Shown here in pieces: positions 62,450-64,000 of a DNA stretch of 64,000 nt; positions within the stretch are counted from its first letter, which is position 1; the number at the start of each line of letters is the position of its first letter. The notes beneath the pieces were generated by a model. The model had not been told where the DNA came from. It did not search any database and saw nothing but the letters and a program-made list of their open reading frames with translations. Source of the DNA: Deltaproteobacteria bacterium HGW-Deltaproteobacteria-4 (lineage in GTDB: Bacteria > Desulfobacterota > Desulfuromonadia > Desulfuromonadales > UBA2197); the NCBI GenBank assembly GCA_002841765.1, contig PHAV01000011.1, positions 92,798 through 156,797 of the forward strand, read 5' to 3'. The translations under genes were made by a program, and so were the position numbers.

Positions 62450-62478
62450 TTGACAAGATATTCAGATTTTGGTAGTAA
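62450..62478 (+). promoter_or_regulatory. Promoter of the recombinase gene
   Basis: TTGACA (62450-62455), 17 bases, then TAGTAA (62473-62478) overlapping TAATAT. A strong GGAGG follows before the ATG at 62511. Confidence 0.65.
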
Positions 62479-62510
62479 TATTTCTGTAGAAATAAAAAAG
62501 GAGGTTTGAG

Positions 62511-63833
62511 ATGTCCAAAGTCGAGCAACTTAAATTTTTTGACGGCGAAAGATACCCCATCCTCCTGGATGACGAAGGCCTACCTGATTTCTGGGTAACG
62601 CTCTTTATTACTGTCATCGTGCGACCCAATGGCGGCCAAAACACTATTAGTAGTTACATTAGCGCCATTAGGCATTTTTTACTTTGGGAGAAGATAAAAG
62701 GAAGGAACGTTTTCTCCGAGTTTCGACAAAGAAAGTTCCTAGCTGCTGTCGATGCCATCTCACTCAGAGATTTTTTCCTCTTAAAAACTGAAGACGCCAG
62801 AAAATGGAGCAAGAAAGCTCAGTCGACTAAAGTACGCAGACTGATTGATGACTTCCCCTCGGCGCCGAGGACCCTTGAAAGGGTTGAAGGGTCTACCGCG
62901 AGGACGAGATACACCCGCATGGTGGAGTATTTGGCTTTTATAGCGACATCGATGCTCCGCACCCGCCCCAATGTCGAAGAGATCAACAAGCAGATTACTG
63001 AGATGAAGAAAATGCTGCTCAAAGACAAACCAAAGGGCAGTAGAAAAAAGAGCACCTTCAATCCCGACGACAAAGCACCGCCACCAGAGATTTTCGATGC
63101 CTTTCTCAATGTAGTTCAGCTCGACTCGCCTGACAATCCGTATAAAAACAAAGCAGCAAAAAGACGTAACTGGTTGATGCTCAACCTCATGAATTCGACG
63201 GGCATGCGCGGGGGCGAGATATTAGCCATGAAACTTGATGACATCCCCCGTCACGCTTATGTAGCTAAGGTCATAAGAAGGCACGATGACCCTGAGGACC
63301 CAAGGCACTACCAACCTGTGCCAAAGACAGTAGAGCGTGATATCCCCATATCCCGTGAACTTCACTCGCAGATTCGTGAGTACATAGATAAAGAGCGCGC
63401 CTTAACCCCCGGAGCGGATCGGCATCCATATATTTTTATTACCCACCGCAAAGGTGATCACCTCGGAGATCCGCTTTCTATTAGAGGTTTTATTGAGTTT
63501 TTGACAGCCGCCGTAAGAAAAACTGCGGAACTTGCTGACACTTATGATGAAGAAGATCTTGTGAAAGAAATAAGAAGACATGGTTTTCGACATAACTTCA
63601 ACTATAAACTGTCTCAACGTTTCGTAGAAAACAATATAAAAGCAAAAACAGACCAAGAAGTAACTCATATGGACGAAAAAAAACAGAATCAGGTAAGAAT
63701 GTATTTAAATGGATGGGTAGATGAAAAAACTGCTCAAAACTATAATATGAGGTTTATTAAAGAAGAGGCAGACAAGTTAATGAGGCAAGACATGGAAGAA
63801 CAAAGTGCTATTATAAGGAAAGCCAAGAAATGA
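62511..63833 (+). CDS. Tyrosine recombinase / integrase of a mobile element
   Basis: A 440-residue tyrosine recombinase, AT-rich compared with ssb and the rest of the window. Catalytic residues: Arg in STGMRGGEILAMKLDD (near residue 238), His-x-x-Arg in HGFRHNFNYKL (near 361), and the nucleophile Tyr in TAQNYNMRF (near 417). The catalytic Lys and middle His are less certain. The N-terminal 150 residues (DGERYPILLDDEGLPDFWVT, AIRHFLLWEKIKGR) form an unusual long DNA-binding half. It resembles recombinases of multi-recombinase mobile trios (GmtY-type) by memory only. GGAGG lies eight bases before the ATG. Its TGA overlaps the next ORF by four bases. Confidence 0.85.
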   Translation: MSKVEQLKFFDGERYPILLDDEGLPDFWVTLFITVIVRPNGGQNTISSYISAIRHFLLWEKIKGRNVFSEFRQRKFLAAVDAISLRDFFLLKTEDARKWSKKAQSTKVRRLIDDFPSAPRTLERVEGSTARTRYTRMVEYLAFIATSMLRTRPNVEEINKQITEMKKMLLKDKPKGSRKKSTFNPDDKAPPPEIFDAFLNVVQLDSPDNPYKNKAAKRRNWLMLNLMNSTGMRGGEILAMKLDDIPRHAYVAKVIRRHDDPEDPRHYQPVPKTVERDIPISRELHSQIREYIDKERALTPGADRHPYIFITHRKGDHLGDPLSIRGFIEFLTAAVRKTAELADTYDEEDLVKEIRRHGFRHNFNYKLSQRFVENNIKAKTDQEVTHMDEKKQNQVRMYLNGWVDEKTAQNYNMRFIKEEADKLMRQDMEEQSAIIRKAKK

Positions 63834-63928
63834 ACAACCTCGCTAATTCAATTGCGCCGAACTTCAGTAACAAAGTTACCGCTATACTGAGTTCTTATAG
63901 TGGTGGGCCTGTAAAGGATTTTGTGTAA
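63830..63928 (+). CDS. Short ORF coupled to the recombinase; possible remnant of a second element gene
   Basis: Thirty-two codons starting ATG in an ATGA overlap with the recombinase stop and ending TAA at 63926-63928. The product is small and Ser/Asn-rich with no motif. Elements of this kind usually have a second or third coupled gene of several hundred codons. The early stop suggests truncation or an inactivating insertion, or a true small ORF. Confidence 0.4.
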   Translation: MNNLANSIAPNFSNKVTAILSSYSGGPVKDFV

Positions 63929-64000
63929 ATGGGTTTGTCGGTTAATAAGTCGGCATCCTGTCGCCGAAGATGATCGTAAACTGATTGAGTGCCGATTTCC
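63929..64000 (+). other. Unassigned end of window, composition change
   Basis: The last 72 bases are less AT-rich than the recombinase and repeat GTCGG/GTCGCCG (GTCGGTTAATAAGTCGG and TGTCGCCGAAG). No long frame is open. It could be the edge of another insertion or the next gene's upstream region; the window ends before this can be judged. Confidence 0.3.

Overview
The window is a typical chromosomal stretch of a GC-rich, anaerobic, Gram-negative bacterium. The most likely source is a Desulfuromonadales/Geobacterales-type organism (Desulfuromonas, Pelobacter or Geobacter relatives). Pointers are a radical-SAM-activated glycyl radical enzyme, hydrogenase maturation genes hypCDE, a GlcD/GlcF-like flavin plus iron-sulfur oxidoreductase pair, a diheme c-type lipoprotein, the order def-fmt-DUF116-rsmB, DUF3536-type GH57 and DUF6178 proteins, and many intergenic palindromic repeats. 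The assignment rests on gene content and remembered family resemblance, not on a database search. I saw no rRNA, tRNA or CRISPR array.

Layout. 1-8.9 kb: end of a Liv-type amino-acid ABC transporter, a Usp protein, a glycyl radical enzyme resembling trans-4-hydroxy-L-proline dehydratase with its activase, then three membrane transporters, all on +. 9-9.8 kb: cytochrome-b5-like protein convergent with an Rrf2 regulator. 9.8-14.9 kb: phosphate module on - (psiE-like, pstS, pstC, pstA, pstB, phoU) with a Pho-box-like site; its partner phoBR lies at 21.5-23.9 kb with a second such site. 15-21.4 kb: an accessory island between the two Pho blocks, holding a frameshifted MmeI-like restriction-methylation gene, an AT-rich membrane protein, an AbrB/PIN toxin-antitoxin pair, an XRE regulator, a small orphan, and a SUI1-like factor at its right edge. 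24-26.8 kb: GlcD/GlcF-like oxidoreductase. 26.9-31.1 kb: GGDEF response regulator, TraB-like protein, then DUF2064, folE2, queC and a diheme lipoprotein on -. 31.3-39 kb: PBP1A, nth, hypE, hypD, hypC, uvrC. 39-43.4 kb: DRTGG protein and a YeeE/TusA/histidine kinase sulfur operon. 43.5-48.8 kb: prfC, def, fmt, DUF116, rsmB. 48.8-54.1 kb: DUF2156, DUF1847, DUF2288, hisG, hisI, YdcZ-type transporter, pepA. 54.1-64 kb: cold-shock gene with a long structured leader, GH57, lipoprotein, DUF6178, a lysA-like decarboxylase, an Lrp regulator, ssb, and an AT-rich tyrosine recombinase that begins a probable mobile element running off the right edge.

Working together: PhoR/PhoB probably control the pst block through related upstream boxes. 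FolE2 and QueC supply early steps of 7-deazaguanine (queuosine) synthesis. HypC, HypD and HypE cooperate in making the Fe(CN)2CO centre of NiFe hydrogenase. YeeE, the TusA-like carrier and the kinase look like an uptake-carrier-sensor chain for reduced sulfur. The least conventional material is the 15-21 kb island, the GRE locus, the cold-shock leader, the sulfur operon and the recombinase at the end. Several genes need start corrections (pstS, hypE, nth, prfC, rsmB, hisG, ssb, the GlcD-like gene), given below.
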